NCBI RefSeq assembly: GCF_002807685.1
Contig: NZ_PEAX01000005.1
Coordinates: 248,001-312,000, forward strand
From: Neoalteromonas flava
Lineage (GTDB): Bacteria > Pseudomonadota > Gammaproteobacteria > Enterobacterales > Alteromonadaceae
Length of the DNA stretch: 64,000 nt
Reading direction: 5' to 3'
In this document: piece after piece, positions 36,796 to 45,720 of the stretch
How the letters are laid out: every line of letters begins with the position of its first letter
Numbering within the stretch: the first letter of the stretch is position 1
Position numbers and translations under genes: made by a program
The notes under the pieces: model-generated
The model's input: the letters and a program-made list of their open reading frames with translations, nothing else
Told to the model about the DNA's origin: nothing
The model's database searches: none

Positions 36796-37446
36796 TCAGC
36801 CTTGTAGCCAAGATAACAATGTTTTTTCCCATACAGTGTATGTCTCAACATTCGGATGTAAATAATCATCCATTACCTGATCTTTCATTAAACCTTGCTC
36901 ATCAATGAATAGCTGCGACGCTTCAAACCATGTAGCGTTCAACGTTACTGCTCGATTTTTGATGTGATCATTGACTGCGTTATTTACAGCGCGGAATGGA
37001 TTGGTTGGTCGTTTGCCGCGTGGTAGTAATGCATGCAAAACAATGCGCGCGTTTGGTTGTTTCGCCTTGAGTTGCTGGACAATGGTTTGGATGGCAGCGG
37101 CCGTTACATGTGCAGGGTCTTTACGATGCCCACTGTTGTTAGTTCCAATTAAAAGGAGAATTCCTTCCGCGGCATAACCATCGAGTTGTCCATGTTCGAT
37201 TCGCCACAACACATGTTCCGTGCGGTCACCAGAAAAACCCAAATTCAAAGCCCCTAAGCCGCTTTGAAGCCGCTGCCATGAATCGGTCGCCAACTCTTCC
37301 CAATTCTGAAAAATAGAATCACCAAGAAATACCCAACGAATACTCGACGCACGCATTTGGATTTCCGCTAATTTTTGTTGGTGTCGCTCATACCAACCGG
37401 GTTTATCAAGGTTACTGGTAGGCACGCTTGCAATAGATAGGCTCAT
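36796..37446 (-). CDS. SGNH/GDSL hydrolase, PAF-acetylhydrolase-like
   Basis: A 216-residue SGNH hydrolase with all four blocks: nucleophile Ser in FLGDSIFQNW, Gly in NLGFSGDRTEHVLW, Asn in LLIGTNNSG and the Asp/His pair in DDYLHPN. The closest style is the platelet-activating-factor acetylhydrolase IB group (GDRTE...LWRIEHGQLDG), esterases that remove acetyl groups. The ATG at 37446 lies 10 bp after the M14 peptidase gene; the longer frame to 37647 would overlap that gene heavily and is rejected. No signal peptide is evident. In this context it could de-O-acetylate muropeptides, which is inference only. Confidence 0.87.
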   Translation of the reverse strand: MSLSIASVPTSNLDKPGWYERHQQKLAEIQMRASSIRWVFLGDSIFQNWEELATDSWQRLQSGLGALNLGFSGDRTEHVLWRIEHGQLDGYAAEGILLLIGTNNSGHRKDPAHVTAAAIQTIVQQLKAKQPNARIVLHALLPRGKRPTNPFRAVNNAVNDHIKNRAVTLNATWFEASQLFIDEQGLMKDQVMDDYLHPNVETYTVWEKTLLSWLQG

Positions 37447-37456
37447 CAATACCGGC

Positions 37457-38773
37457 TCATTCTCTAAGGTTCGATATATAGCAGTTCCCAAGTATTGCCG
37501 CGCGGACTTTGCCATTCTCAACGAGCAATACATAGCCGTCACAACCCGGTTGGAGAGCATGCTCTGCGCTCGCTTTGCATAGCATTGGCCATTGACTGGT
37601 ATTATCAATCCAGTGATGTTCACCAACAAAATAACTGTAGCCAGCAAGCAGTAACTCGCGGTATTTCTCGCGGGTTAATTTAAGCGGATTTTGTAACGCA
37701 AAACCATTCCCGGATTGCAGAGCTATGTTCTTACCGTTGATTTCCTGAAAGGCCGCGTGATGGCTCAGATCACCAATGGCATCTAGCAGTGGAAGTGCGG
37801 TTTTCTCACTTACTCTAAAGGTAACATCTGCAATGTAGGGTTGATGCTGGCCTGTTGAGTTTAGGGTGATGTCCCGGATCAGAATATCAGCAAAGCCCTC
37901 TTCAAGATTTTCTGGAATTGCAAAGTAATCAGCTTGAGAATGGTTTTGCCACTGACCATTAAACAATATGCGTATAGCGTGGCAAATCGCGACAATATTC
38001 ATATGTCTGGCAGTCTGACGATTGGGATCATTATATTGCGCGCCCGATTCAATTAAGATTGTACTGGCACCTAAACCAGCTAACGTATCGCCGAAAGAAC
38101 GCACAGAATGCGTGTCATCGTAGCGCGCTATTTGATTTGGGATTGTTGTTTTCAGCTCAGCATGTATTGCAGCTATCAGTTGCATAGCTCTGGCACGTAC
38201 CGGATTAATTGATTTTGCTTCATCGTAGGCGGGTGCCAAAAATGCAATGGTGGAGGGTTTACGTGAACGTCCTGCACTGTAGTACGGGTTCTGGTCATGC
38301 AAGTTAAATGCAACATCTGGCTTAAATTGCTTGGCAACGCTCATCAACAAGCGACCTTCAGGACTAGTAAGCTTTAGGGCATCACGATTAATGTCGATAC
38401 CTTGGGCGTTGATACGGATTCGGCGCGCCGCACCATCCGGGTTTAGCATGGGTATAACAAGCAGCGTAAATTGGGTCAGAAACTCTTCAATCGGCATGAC
38501 TCGGCCAGATACCAAATGTTGCAATAAATCCAGGATTGCTGCTGAGGCGGTTGGTTCATCGCCATGCATTTGGGTCCAAGCGAGGATTTTTAGCGCGCCA
38601 TGTCCTATTTTCAACTGATGGATCGGACGCCCCTCGTAGCTATGTCCAATGATTGCCGCGGTGACGTGGGGTAGAGTGCTTACCTGTTGGAGTATGGGAG
38701 CAATATCGTCGAGCGTTAGGTGCTGTCGATCGAGTTCTGCCCACACTGGCACTAAGGCATCTTGAGTCAACAT
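37457..38773 (-). CDS. M14-family zinc carboxypeptidase
   Basis: A 438-residue metallopeptidase of family M14. Zinc ligands are His70 and Glu73 in QMHGDEPTA and a later His in AFNLHDQ; NPDGAARRIRINAQGIDINRD holds the substrate-binding Asn-Arg, and the catalytic Glu is in STILIESGAQ. A C-terminal extension (about 290-438) is unusual and may be a separate domain. No signal peptide is present, so it is probably cytoplasmic, as is the murein peptide amidase MpaA of the same family, which cuts gamma-D-Glu-DAP. The ATG at 38773 has GGAG 8 bp upstream; a GTG three codons earlier is less likely. It diverges from the murR gene. Confidence 0.87.
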   Translation of the reverse strand: MLTQDALVPVWAELDRQHLTLDDIAPILQQVSTLPHVTAAIIGHSYEGRPIHQLKIGHGALKILAWTQMHGDEPTASAAILDLLQHLVSGRVMPIEEFLTQFTLLVIPMLNPDGAARRIRINAQGIDINRDALKLTSPEGRLLMSVAKQFKPDVAFNLHDQNPYYSAGRSRKPSTIAFLAPAYDEAKSINPVRARAMQLIAAIHAELKTTIPNQIARYDDTHSVRSFGDTLAGLGASTILIESGAQYNDPNRQTARHMNIVAICHAIRILFNGQWQNHSQADYFAIPENLEEGFADILIRDITLNSTGQHQPYIADVTFRVSEKTALPLLDAIGDLSHHAAFQEINGKNIALQSGNGFALQNPLKLTREKYRELLLAGYSYFVGEHHWIDNTSQWPMLCKASAEHALQPGCDGYVLLVENGKVRAAILGNCYISNLRE

Positions 38774-38860
38774 CGTAATCACTCCATGCAGACAATTATT
38801 GTGGCTACTATAGCGAAGATTTTATCACTCCGCAGACAAATATTCTGATTATCACTAAAC

Positions 38861-38902
38861 ATTCGAATAAAAAATTCACATTCTTGATGGAATCTCTATA
38901 CT
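38861..38902. promoter_or_regulatory. murR promoter with GAAT/ATTC operator-like repeats
   Basis: For murR, a -35 TTCACA (38875-38880) and -10 TATACT (38897-38902) are 16 bp apart. Overlapping them are repeated half-sites: ATTCGAAT (38861-38868), GAAT-N5-ATTC (38865-38877) and ATTC-N6-GAAT (38880-38893). The same GAAT...ATTC palindrome occurs before the symporter/alr genes. This is the expected place for MurR to repress itself and the divergent M14-SGNH genes. Confidence 0.55.
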
Positions 38903-38925
38903 GAATTGAAGTTTCATTGTTTAGC

Positions 38926-39726
38926 ATGGCTATGTCTGTCTTTGTAAAGATCAAAGCTGTCCTCGAAAGTCTCTCTACAAGCGAGCTAAAGCTAGCCTCG
39001 TTCGTACTAGATTCGCCAGATGCTGTAAAAGATATGAATTCGCAAGTGTTGGCGAGAGCCGCGGGTGTCAGTCAATCCAGCGTAGTAAAGTTTGCACAAA
39101 AGTTGGGTTATCGTGGTTACCCTGCGCTCAAATTTGCCGTGCTTGAAGCGCTCAATACAGATACTCCAAACCCTCTCCTAAAGGGCCAGATTACACAAGC
39201 TGATAGTTATCAGGAAATGGCTGATAAGTTGGTGAATAGTAAGATTGCCGTCCTACATGAAACCCGCCAGTTAAATGAAATTGTGGTGTTTGAACGCGCA
39301 GTGGAGCTGATAAAAGGTGCGCGACGAATTCTGATCAGCGGGGTTGGAGGTTCGGCGCTTGTGGGTAAGGACTTTTCATACCGGCTGCATCAGTTAGGTA
39401 TCCATGCGATGGCCGAACATGACGGTCGTGCTCAGTTAGGCATTGCGGCAGCGCTTGGTGAGTCTGATGTGGTTATCGCCATAAGTCATTCTGGTACTTC
39501 GCGAGATGTATTAAGTGCGGTGAGTAAAGCGCACAATAACGGAGCTAGGATCATTGCGATGACTAAGTATGGCAGCACACCAATTTCGCGTCTGGCGCAT
39601 GTTCAGCTTTACTCTGTCGCGGAAGAGCACGCATTGTGTTTGTCATCAACCATGGCTAGAACGTCACAAGAAATGGTTATCGATATGCTCTGTATGGCTT
39701 TAACTCAGGTGGTCCATCAGAGTTAA
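38926..39726 (+). CDS. murR: MurR/RpiR-family transcriptional regulator
   Basis: A 266-residue RpiR-type regulator. The N-terminal helix-turn-helix domain (about 1-78) includes LARAAGVSQSSVVKFAQKLGYRGYPALK, and the SIS sugar-phosphate domain (about 110-255) includes ISGVGGSALVGKDFSYRL and AISHSGTSRDVLSA. The best-known member in such a context, MurR, is a repressor released by N-acetylmuramic acid 6-phosphate. Neighbouring murQ and namZ-like genes support the same ligand here. ATG 38926 is chosen; TTG 38917 and ATG 38932 are alternatives and no strong ribosome-binding site decides. The 3' end overlaps the convergent namZ-like gene by 50 bp. Confidence 0.82.
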   Translation: MAMSVFVKIKAVLESLSTSELKLASFVLDSPDAVKDMNSQVLARAAGVSQSSVVKFAQKLGYRGYPALKFAVLEALNTDTPNPLLKGQITQADSYQEMADKLVNSKIAVLHETRQLNEIVVFERAVELIKGARRILISGVGGSALVGKDFSYRLHQLGIHAMAEHDGRAQLGIAAALGESDVVIAISHSGTSRDVLSAVSKAHNNGARIIAMTKYGSTPISRLAHVQLYSVAEEHALCLSSTMARTSQEMVIDMLCMALTQVVHQS

Positions 39727-40957
39727 CTGTTTCTGTTGTGGGTGAGTGCGCCTGGTTATTTGGTGATGTTTCGGAATACAGCAAATAAGAATGACGGAGT
39801 TGCTTAAACTCGGATAAGCCCGCTTGCCAACCGGCTCGAATGGTAGCTTCAGATTCGCCGCGTAGTAAAGCTAAGCGCAGTTTATCGCTTCCCGCCAGCT
39901 TGTCAAAAAAGCTCGGAGAAGTGAAAAACTCGATATTCAATGCTTGGCTTCGGCGCAGGCTCTCAATCAGTAATTCTAGATCCAGACCCTTTTGTTCACT
40001 GGTTCGCAAGTCGAGCCCCATTAACAGGGTATCCTGAAGTTTGGGTGTCGGAGCACTGCTTGGCATGCTGATGGGAGTGAAAGCAAATTGCCCTAAGTGC
40101 ACCTGATCATGGCCGATAACCTGAAAGGGGAAAGGGGTTCCTCTGCCAATACTCATGATAGAGGGCTCAAACAAGCACAGACTAGGATACAACTGAATTG
40201 CTTGATCATTGGGTAAGTTAGGGCTGGGAGCAACTGGCAGCGAGTAGGGCATGCTACGCGTGTAATTTGCCACCGGAACAACATCTAAATTAATCGGCTT
40301 AGAGTTATCTAACCAATCCTCACCCTTGATCATCTGTGCCAGCTCTCCAACCGTCATGCCATGCAATATTGGGATTGGATGCATGCCAACAAAAGACTGA
40401 AAATCAGGCTCCAGTATTGGTCCATCAATAAAGCGAATATTTGGATTGGGTCGATCCAGTACGATGACTGGAATGTTCTCTTCGCTCGCAGCCTCGAGAA
40501 CATAGTGCAGGGTACTGATGTAAGTGTAAAAGCGAACCCCCACGTCTTGGATATCGAAAACTAGGATATCAACGTTCTGTAGCATCTGCGCGGTAGGTTT
40601 GCGTGTTTTGCCATACAACGAATAAATCGGTGCTCCGCTAACACTGTCCTTGTCGTCAGCAACCTTTTCCCCTGCACCCTTATCACCACGAAAACCATGC
40701 TCAGGTGAGAATATTGCCGATACCGTAATTCCTTGGTTCACTAAGTAATCGACAAGGTGTTGGTCAAATGCTCGTGACGAAGGGTTTACCACCAGTCCAA
40801 CCTGTTTATTGGATAACTTTGGTAGGTACATTGTTGGCCGTTCAGCACCAACAATGATTGCGTAGACGTTGCTATGCAGCAATACGAGTAAAACGCTAAA
40901 ACAGCGAAAAATGTTAACCACCTTGCGTATCCACCGCTTTGCGCAAAAAGCCATCAT
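39677..40957 (-). CDS. namZ: exported NamZ-like exo-beta-N-acetylmuramidase (DUF1343)
   Basis: A 426-residue member of the DUF1343 family, whose Bacillus member NamZ (YbbC) removes MurNAc from the non-reducing end of glycan strands. An N-terminal hydrophobic segment (about 14-32) acts as a signal peptide. Family blocks are all present: [72 protein letters not shown] and PSPNLP with the following [10 protein letters not shown]. The start overlaps the murQ end by 44 bp, indicating translational coupling. The last 30 or so residues, polar and atypical, are encoded in the overlap with murR. Confidence 0.9.
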   Translation of the reverse strand: MMAFCAKRWIRKVVNIFRCFSVLLVLLHSNVYAIIVGAERPTMYLPKLSNKQVGLVVNPSSRAFDQHLVDYLVNQGITVSAIFSPEHGFRGDKGAGEKVADDKDSVSGAPIYSLYGKTRKPTAQMLQNVDILVFDIQDVGVRFYTYISTLHYVLEAASEENIPVIVLDRPNPNIRFIDGPILEPDFQSFVGMHPIPILHGMTVGELAQMIKGEDWLDNSKPINLDVVPVANYTRSMPYSLPVAPSPNLPNDQAIQLYPSLCLFEPSIMSIGRGTPFPFQVIGHDQVHLGQFAFTPISMPSSAPTPKLQDTLLMGLDLRTSEQKGLDLELLIESLRRSQALNIEFFTSPSFFDKLAGSDKLRLALLRGESEATIRAGWQAGLSEFKQLRHSYLLYSETSPNNQAHSPTTETVNSDGPPELKPYRAYR

Positions 40958-41855
40958 GCTGGCTTAATAGCTCTTCAGCTTCTTGGACTTCAGTATTGGT
41001 AAGTAGCATTAAGATTGCGAGCTTGGCACGATTGCCAGCGCGATCAAGCGCGTACTCTGCTGCTTCAGCTTCACAACCGGTGGCTTGCATGACGATACGG
41101 ATTGCACGTGCACGTAATTTTTCATTTGTGGCATTCACATCCACCATCAAATTTTGATATGTCTTACCCAGCCTTATCATACTGGCGGTACTGAGCATAT
41201 TTAAGATTAACTTCTGTGCCGTACCGGATTTCATCCGCGTCGAGCCAGTTAAACACTCAGGGCCCACTACGGCGCAGATCCCTATCTTGGCGGTCTCAAG
41301 AACCGGTGAGCTAGGATTGCAGGTGATCGAAATCGTTGGCGCCCCAATATCATTAGCAAATTGCAGCGCACTGACCACATAAGGAGTACGGCCACTCGCC
41401 GCTAAACCAACCAATACATCAGCGTGAGTAAGCTTGACACGCTGTAAATCATGAATGGCAGCTTGAGCATCATCTTCTGCACCTTCCACCGCGTGCTGGA
41501 TAGCCTGTTCTCCACCAGCAATGATCCCTTGCACCAGTGTATCGGGAACGCTAAATGTTGGCCTGCATTCGACTGCATCCAGTATGCCAAGGCGACCACT
41601 GGTGCCCGCCCCGAGGTAAAACAACCGACCGCCCTGCTGCAAGTGGGCGACGATGGTGTCGACTGCAAGCGCTATTTCGCTGATACAGTCACGCACTGCA
41701 AGCGCGACTTTTTGATCTTCCTGATTGATGCGTTTGAGTATGTCAACTGTGTTGAGAAGATCAATGTCCATCGTGTCAGGGTTGCGCCCTTCAGACACAA
41801 TTGTACTGAGTTGACTGAGCAATTGCGCTGTTGTGGAGGATTTATGATGCTGCAT
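40914..41855 (-). CDS. murQ: N-acetylmuramic acid 6-phosphate etherase MurQ
   Basis: MurQ cleaves the lactyl ether of MurNAc-6-phosphate to GlcNAc-6-phosphate and D-lactate in the cytoplasm. The 313-residue protein has the SIS-domain signature [20 protein letters not shown] with a catalytic Glu, GLIAGG-like [20 protein letters not shown] with the second Glu, [11 protein letters not shown], and [19 protein letters not shown]. The ATG at 41855 lies 4 bp after the symporter stop; the frame runs 21 codons further upstream inside the symporter gene without family support. It is the middle gene of a symporter-murQ-namZ operon. Confidence 0.96.
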   Translation of the reverse strand: MQHHKSSTTAQLLSQLSTIVSEGRNPDTMDIDLLNTVDILKRINQEDQKVALAVRDCISEIALAVDTIVAHLQQGGRLFYLGAGTSGRLGILDAVECRPTFSVPDTLVQGIIAGGEQAIQHAVEGAEDDAQAAIHDLQRVKLTHADVLVGLAASGRTPYVVSALQFANDIGAPTISITCNPSSPVLETAKIGICAVVGPECLTGSTRMKSGTAQKLILNMLSTASMIRLGKTYQNLMVDVNATNEKLRARAIRIVMQATGCEAEAAEYALDRAGNRAKLAILMLLTNTEVQEAEELLSQHDGFLRKAVDTQGG

Positions 41856-41859
41856 TAAG

Positions 41860-43452
41860 TTAACTGGCTCTTGGTTGTGCGCGGTTTTGACTCGCTGTGG
41901 GTGGCTGCTTAGCTCCACATAGACAGACGATACTGGAGGTTAACGTACCAAGCAAGAGTTGCCAGGTAAAACCTAGCGTGACGGTTTCTTCGCTGGAGAG
42001 CCACTGATTAAGTATGTAGGGCTGCAGGGCTAAAGGCACAATAAAACCGCTGATAAGAGCAAGTAGGACACTTAATTTTGAGCCACGCTGGGTGAAAATT
42101 GCGGTGAAGTAAACGCCCAATAGGCCACTATAAGAAAACACCATAACACTCAGTGCAAATTGTAGTAACGGAGTGTCAGTATACTGTTGCCAATAAAAGC
42201 AAATACCCGCTACGGTCGCGAGTAATATAGCGACGCCACCCATAGCCCATTGCCCAGAGCGGACTTCTTGATTACTCGATAACACTTTGCTCTGCTTAGC
42301 ATAGAAGGGCTTTAGTAAATCATTGACGATTACCGAAGCCATGGAGTTTAAGCCCGAGTTTAGCGTTGATAGCGCCGCAGCAATTATCCCTATGGTAACC
42401 CATGCTTTTAACCCCGCTGGCATTTGGGTGAGCACGTAATACATAAAGATTGTAACTGTCTCGCCGGCGAATCTGGGCGTTGTCGCATCAGTCTGGGCCA
42501 TCATCATTAAGTCTGGGCGTTGATAGAAAATGTACAATAACAGTCCGATAGTAATGAATAGCAGCATGACTGGGATCACTAGGACTATTGAACTTATCAT
42601 TGCTGCAGCTCCATCTTGCGCAGATTTGCAGGTAAGCACGCGTTGAGTCATGTCTTGATCCAAGCCAAAAGCTGCAATATTCAGCAGCACAAATCCAGTC
42701 AATATTGAGGCCATGGTGAATACGCCGCCAGCAGAAAAATCCAGCCGCCAGTCAAACAAAGTGAGTTTTGAAGCGCTGCCATCAATTGGGGCTTGTAGGG
42801 CCGCGATAATCGTCGAGTAATCTGCAGGTATTGAGATGAGTAGCCATATAATGACGGCTATAGCAGCGCTGACATACACGAAGCATTGAATAACGTCACT
42901 GTAGATCACAGTGCGAACACCACCATAGACTGTGTAAGCAAGACCGCCAACACAGATGATTACGGTGGCACTGAGCACACTGCTTGGGGCTATATCTCCA
43001 AATAGGATCATGGCGACTGCTATAGCGGCCATGTAAAGGCGGGCTCCACTGGCGAGTAGCCGACCAAAAAGATATATGCATCCTGCTTGTTGCTTGGCGC
43101 TTGCGCCAAAACGGTCATGCAATAATTCATATACGGTCATGACGCGCGCTTGATAGAAACGTGGGATCAAAATCAGACTAACAAAGAACGCTGCAATTAA
43201 GGCTCCGATATTACTGGCAAGGTAACTTAAATCGCCGCGATATCCCTGATCCGGTCCACCTAGAAAGGTTGCTGCAGATTGCGATGTTGCCAATACCGAT
43301 ATAGCAACCGCCCATACTGGCATGGAGTTATTTGCGAGAAAAAAGTCAGCTCCACTTTTAGCTTTGCGATTAAACCAATATCCAGTAATTAACAGTAGTA
43401 GCGCATAACTAACAAAAACAACGACATCAAGACTGGAATATTGATCAAGCAT
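41860..43452 (-). CDS. sodium:solute symporter (SSS family)
   Basis: A 530-residue transporter of the SSS family with about 13 membrane helices. Characteristic segments are [54 protein letters not shown] and [16 protein letters not shown]. Sodium/sialic-acid and sodium/sugar symporters belong to this family. It is the first gene of an operon with murQ and namZ, at the place where Enterobacteria have the PTS importer MurP, so it probably brings in MurNAc, anhydroMurNAc or a related amino sugar. Because such import does not phosphorylate the sugar, a separate kinase is needed. The substrate is inferred from context only. Confidence 0.88.
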   Translation of the reverse strand: MLDQYSSLDVVVFVSYALLLLITGYWFNRKAKSGADFFLANNSMPVWAVAISVLATSQSAATFLGGPDQGYRGDLSYLASNIGALIAAFFVSLILIPRFYQARVMTVYELLHDRFGASAKQQAGCIYLFGRLLASGARLYMAAIAVAMILFGDIAPSSVLSATVIICVGGLAYTVYGGVRTVIYSDVIQCFVYVSAAIAVIIWLLISIPADYSTIIAALQAPIDGSASKLTLFDWRLDFSAGGVFTMASILTGFVLLNIAAFGLDQDMTQRVLTCKSAQDGAAAMISSIVLVIPVMLLFITIGLLLYIFYQRPDLMMMAQTDATTPRFAGETVTIFMYYVLTQMPAGLKAWVTIGIIAAALSTLNSGLNSMASVIVNDLLKPFYAKQSKVLSSNQEVRSGQWAMGGVAILLATVAGICFYWQQYTDTPLLQFALSVMVFSYSGLLGVYFTAIFTQRGSKLSVLLALISGFIVPLALQPYILNQWLSSEETVTLGFTWQLLLGTLTSSIVCLCGAKQPPTASQNRAQPRAS

Positions 43453-43489
43453 TGCGGTATGTTTAGCGTCTGAAAGCGTTACCCATCAA

Positions 43490-43538
43490 AAAAGAATACT
43501 TTATTCTTTTGGTAAAGTATATGTTGGAATATTATTCC
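43490..43538. promoter_or_regulatory. two palindromic operator candidates between symporter and alr
   Basis: Two inverted repeats lie between the divergent starts. The first spans 43490-43510, centred on 43500, with 9-bp arms that start AAAAGAATA and end TATTCTTTT. The second is GGAATA-T-TATTCC at 43526-43538 with 6-bp arms. Both share the GAATA...TATTC core seen near murR. They are well placed to control both the symporter-murQ-namZ operon and alr, with MurR the likely binder. Confidence 0.6.
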
Positions 43539-43565
43539 TATTAAGCTACTCGACGGAAGAGACCT

Positions 43566-44633
43566 TTGACCCGCAAAACCACCGCAATCATCGATTTAAA
43601 TGCGTTAGTGAATAACTTCAAATTGTTGCAACAACATAATGTCAACGGCAATACCTTGGCAGTGATTAAGGCCAATGCGTACGGGCATGGTGCTATTGAG
43701 GTCGCGCGGGCGCTTGAACACGATGCAAGCTGTGTCGCTGTGGCTTTTGTGGATGAAGCAAAGTGTTTGCGCGAACAGGGAAGCAAGCAAGAGATTGTGG
43801 TGTTGGAGGGGGCATATAATGAGAGTGAGACGCGCTGGGCACTGGCCAATGATATTATTCTAGTTGCACACCGCACCGCGCAATTGCAGTGGTTAAGTGA
43901 GAACACCAACATAGCCGCTAGACTCTGGCTAAAAGTTGATACGGGTATGCATCGCTTAGGGTTTATGCCTGACGAACTGGCCAACGTTTTTGAACAGTTT
44001 AACCATTTATTTAATCAAGAAACGGTCATCTTCAGTCATCTCGCGTGCGCCGATGAACCAGAGAACCAGCACACAAAAGATCAAATACAGCGCCTCAACG
44101 CGATACTTAAACAATATGCTTTTCCTAGCAGCATGGCGAATTCCGCAGGCATTGTTCAATGGGCGAGTAGTCATGGAGCCTGGAATCGTGCAGGCATAGC
44201 TCTTTACGGTGGGCAGTCGAGTCAACTTCCGCTGGATATTGGTTTGCAACCAGTAATGACACTCAGTGCTCCAATTATCGCTTTGCGTAACATCGACGCT
44301 GGAGAATGTGTTGGCTATGGTGCGTCGTGGCAGGCCGAGCGACCATCAACAATTGCTACGGTGGCCATTGGCTACGCAGACGGCTATCCACGCCATGCGC
44401 CGAGTGGTACACCCGCATGGTGTAAGGGGCAGCACATCCCACTGGTCGGCAGAGTGTCAATGGACATGTTGACGTTTGATGTCACCGATCACGCCCAGGT
44501 AGCTGTCGGTGATCAAGTCGAACTGTGGGGTCGCAATGTTAGCGTCGCAGAGGTTGCAGCTCGTGCTGGAACGATTGATTATGAATTATTGACGCGGGTC
44601 TCTGAGCGGGTACCAAGAGAATACGTGGGTTAA
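43566..44633 (+). CDS. alr: alanine racemase
   Basis: A 355-residue PLP enzyme that interconverts L- and D-alanine. The PLP lysine is Lys35 in AVIKANAYGHG; KVDTGMHRLGF and RAGIALYGGQ are typical, the catalytic Tyr is in ECVGYGASW, and GRVSMDMLTFDV marks the C-terminal beta domain. The start is a TTG at 43566 with GGAAGAG upstream. The gene diverges from the symporter-murQ-namZ operon, sharing the palindrome-bearing promoter region, so it may serve catabolism of D-Ala from murein peptides (DadX-like use) as well as D-Ala supply. It ends 4 bp from the convergent GGDEF gene. Confidence 0.95.
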   Translation: MTRKTTAIIDLNALVNNFKLLQQHNVNGNTLAVIKANAYGHGAIEVARALEHDASCVAVAFVDEAKCLREQGSKQEIVVLEGAYNESETRWALANDIILVAHRTAQLQWLSENTNIAARLWLKVDTGMHRLGFMPDELANVFEQFNHLFNQETVIFSHLACADEPENQHTKDQIQRLNAILKQYAFPSSMANSAGIVQWASSHGAWNRAGIALYGGQSSQLPLDIGLQPVMTLSAPIIALRNIDAGECVGYGASWQAERPSTIATVAIGYADGYPRHAPSGTPAWCKGQHIPLVGRVSMDMLTFDVTDHAQVAVGDQVELWGRNVSVAEVAARAGTIDYELLTRVSERVPREYVG

Positions 44634-44637
44634 CTCG

Positions 44638-45615
44638 CTAGTCTGCAAATTGGCTTTGATTGCGGCCCATCGCTTTGGCTCGATACATTGCGGAGTCTGC
44701 CCTGGCAATCCACTCGTACGCAGTTTCTCGGCCGGTAAATTCAGCGGTTCCACATGACATAGTGACAGTTAAGGTGGCTTCAGGCCAGCTGGTTGTTCGA
44801 ACAGCATCAACCAACTCTTGCGCCAGTAACTTTGCCTCATTGAGCGCCGTATTTTCAACAATAACCACAAACTCTTCACCACCAAAACGAAACAGTGCGT
44901 CAGTCTTGCGAATGCGCTCTCCTACCACGTGCACAAACTGCTTCAGCACTTCATCGCCAACACTATGTCCAAATTGATCATTGATTTGTTTAAAGTGATC
45001 GATGTCCATCATTATTAACGAACAGGTTTGTTCTGGGTAACGCCGCAAGCGCTCAATCGTTTTTATCAACATTTCTTCCATCGCTCGTCGATTACCCACT
45101 TCGGTTAGTGGATCTGAAGTTGCCATGTGTTGGAGAAATTCTTGGTGTCGTCGTGTACGACTGGCAAACGCGAAGCAGAATAGCAATGTTGCACCAGCAG
45201 AAACGGCAAATTTAAGTGCAAAAAAAGCATCGATCTGTGGCCAGATTATCAGGATCACGGCAGAGATAAACAGCGAACCGATAACTACAGCTACCCGAGG
45301 TGTTAACAAGAAAAACACAGTAGTGATTGCCGGATATGCCCAGACAATCTGATCCGGTCCTCTTAGACCGATTGTGACTAACATTACGAACACACTTAAA
45401 AGTGCAAGACCCCAGCGGGCGTAATAGACCGTATGGGTAATGTATACTTGGAGAAAAATGGCTGCGGTGATCGAAACGGCAGTGCTATTTAGGATGGCAA
45501 CAGGAATGTCATTCTGTAAAAAACGAATAATGACAAAAGGTAAGAGACTCAGTGAAATAGCACCACTGATGGTAAGAATGATAGATTCTTCTAATGTCCT
45601 ACTTTTCCTCTGCAT
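44638..45615 (-). CDS. membrane-bound GGDEF diguanylate cyclase
   Basis: A 325-residue protein with five or six N-terminal membrane helices (about 10-150) and a C-terminal GGDEF domain (about 165-320) that should make cyclic di-GMP. The active site is GGEEF in RFGGEEFVVIV, preceded by DPLTEVGNRRAM and MMDIDHFKQINDQFGHSVGD. An inhibitory site of the RxxD type (RKTD) lies exactly five residues before GGEEF, so product feedback is likely. The membrane part is probably the sensor. No EAL domain is present. Confidence 0.93.
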   Translation of the reverse strand: MQRKSRTLEESIILTISGAISLSLLPFVIIRFLQNDIPVAILNSTAVSITAAIFLQVYITHTVYYARWGLALLSVFVMLVTIGLRGPDQIVWAYPAITTVFFLLTPRVAVVIGSLFISAVILIIWPQIDAFFALKFAVSAGATLLFCFAFASRTRRHQEFLQHMATSDPLTEVGNRRAMEEMLIKTIERLRRYPEQTCSLIMMDIDHFKQINDQFGHSVGDEVLKQFVHVVGERIRKTDALFRFGGEEFVVIVENTALNEAKLLAQELVDAVRTTSWPEATLTVTMSCGTAEFTGRETAYEWIARADSAMYRAKAMGRNQSQFAD

Positions 45616-45720
45616 AGCTATCCTAACGCCGAGAGCCTGAATTCATACTAACGCTGGTTAAACAAAAAACACAACCAATATTTGACGCACTGTTTGACCG
45701 AGTCCAACGTTCGATGATGG

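Noticed and set aside
37447..37647. 67-codon extension of the SGNH gene
   Set aside because: It would lie inside the end of the M14 gene in another frame; the M14 gene is well supported and ATG 37446 gives a full SGNH domain.
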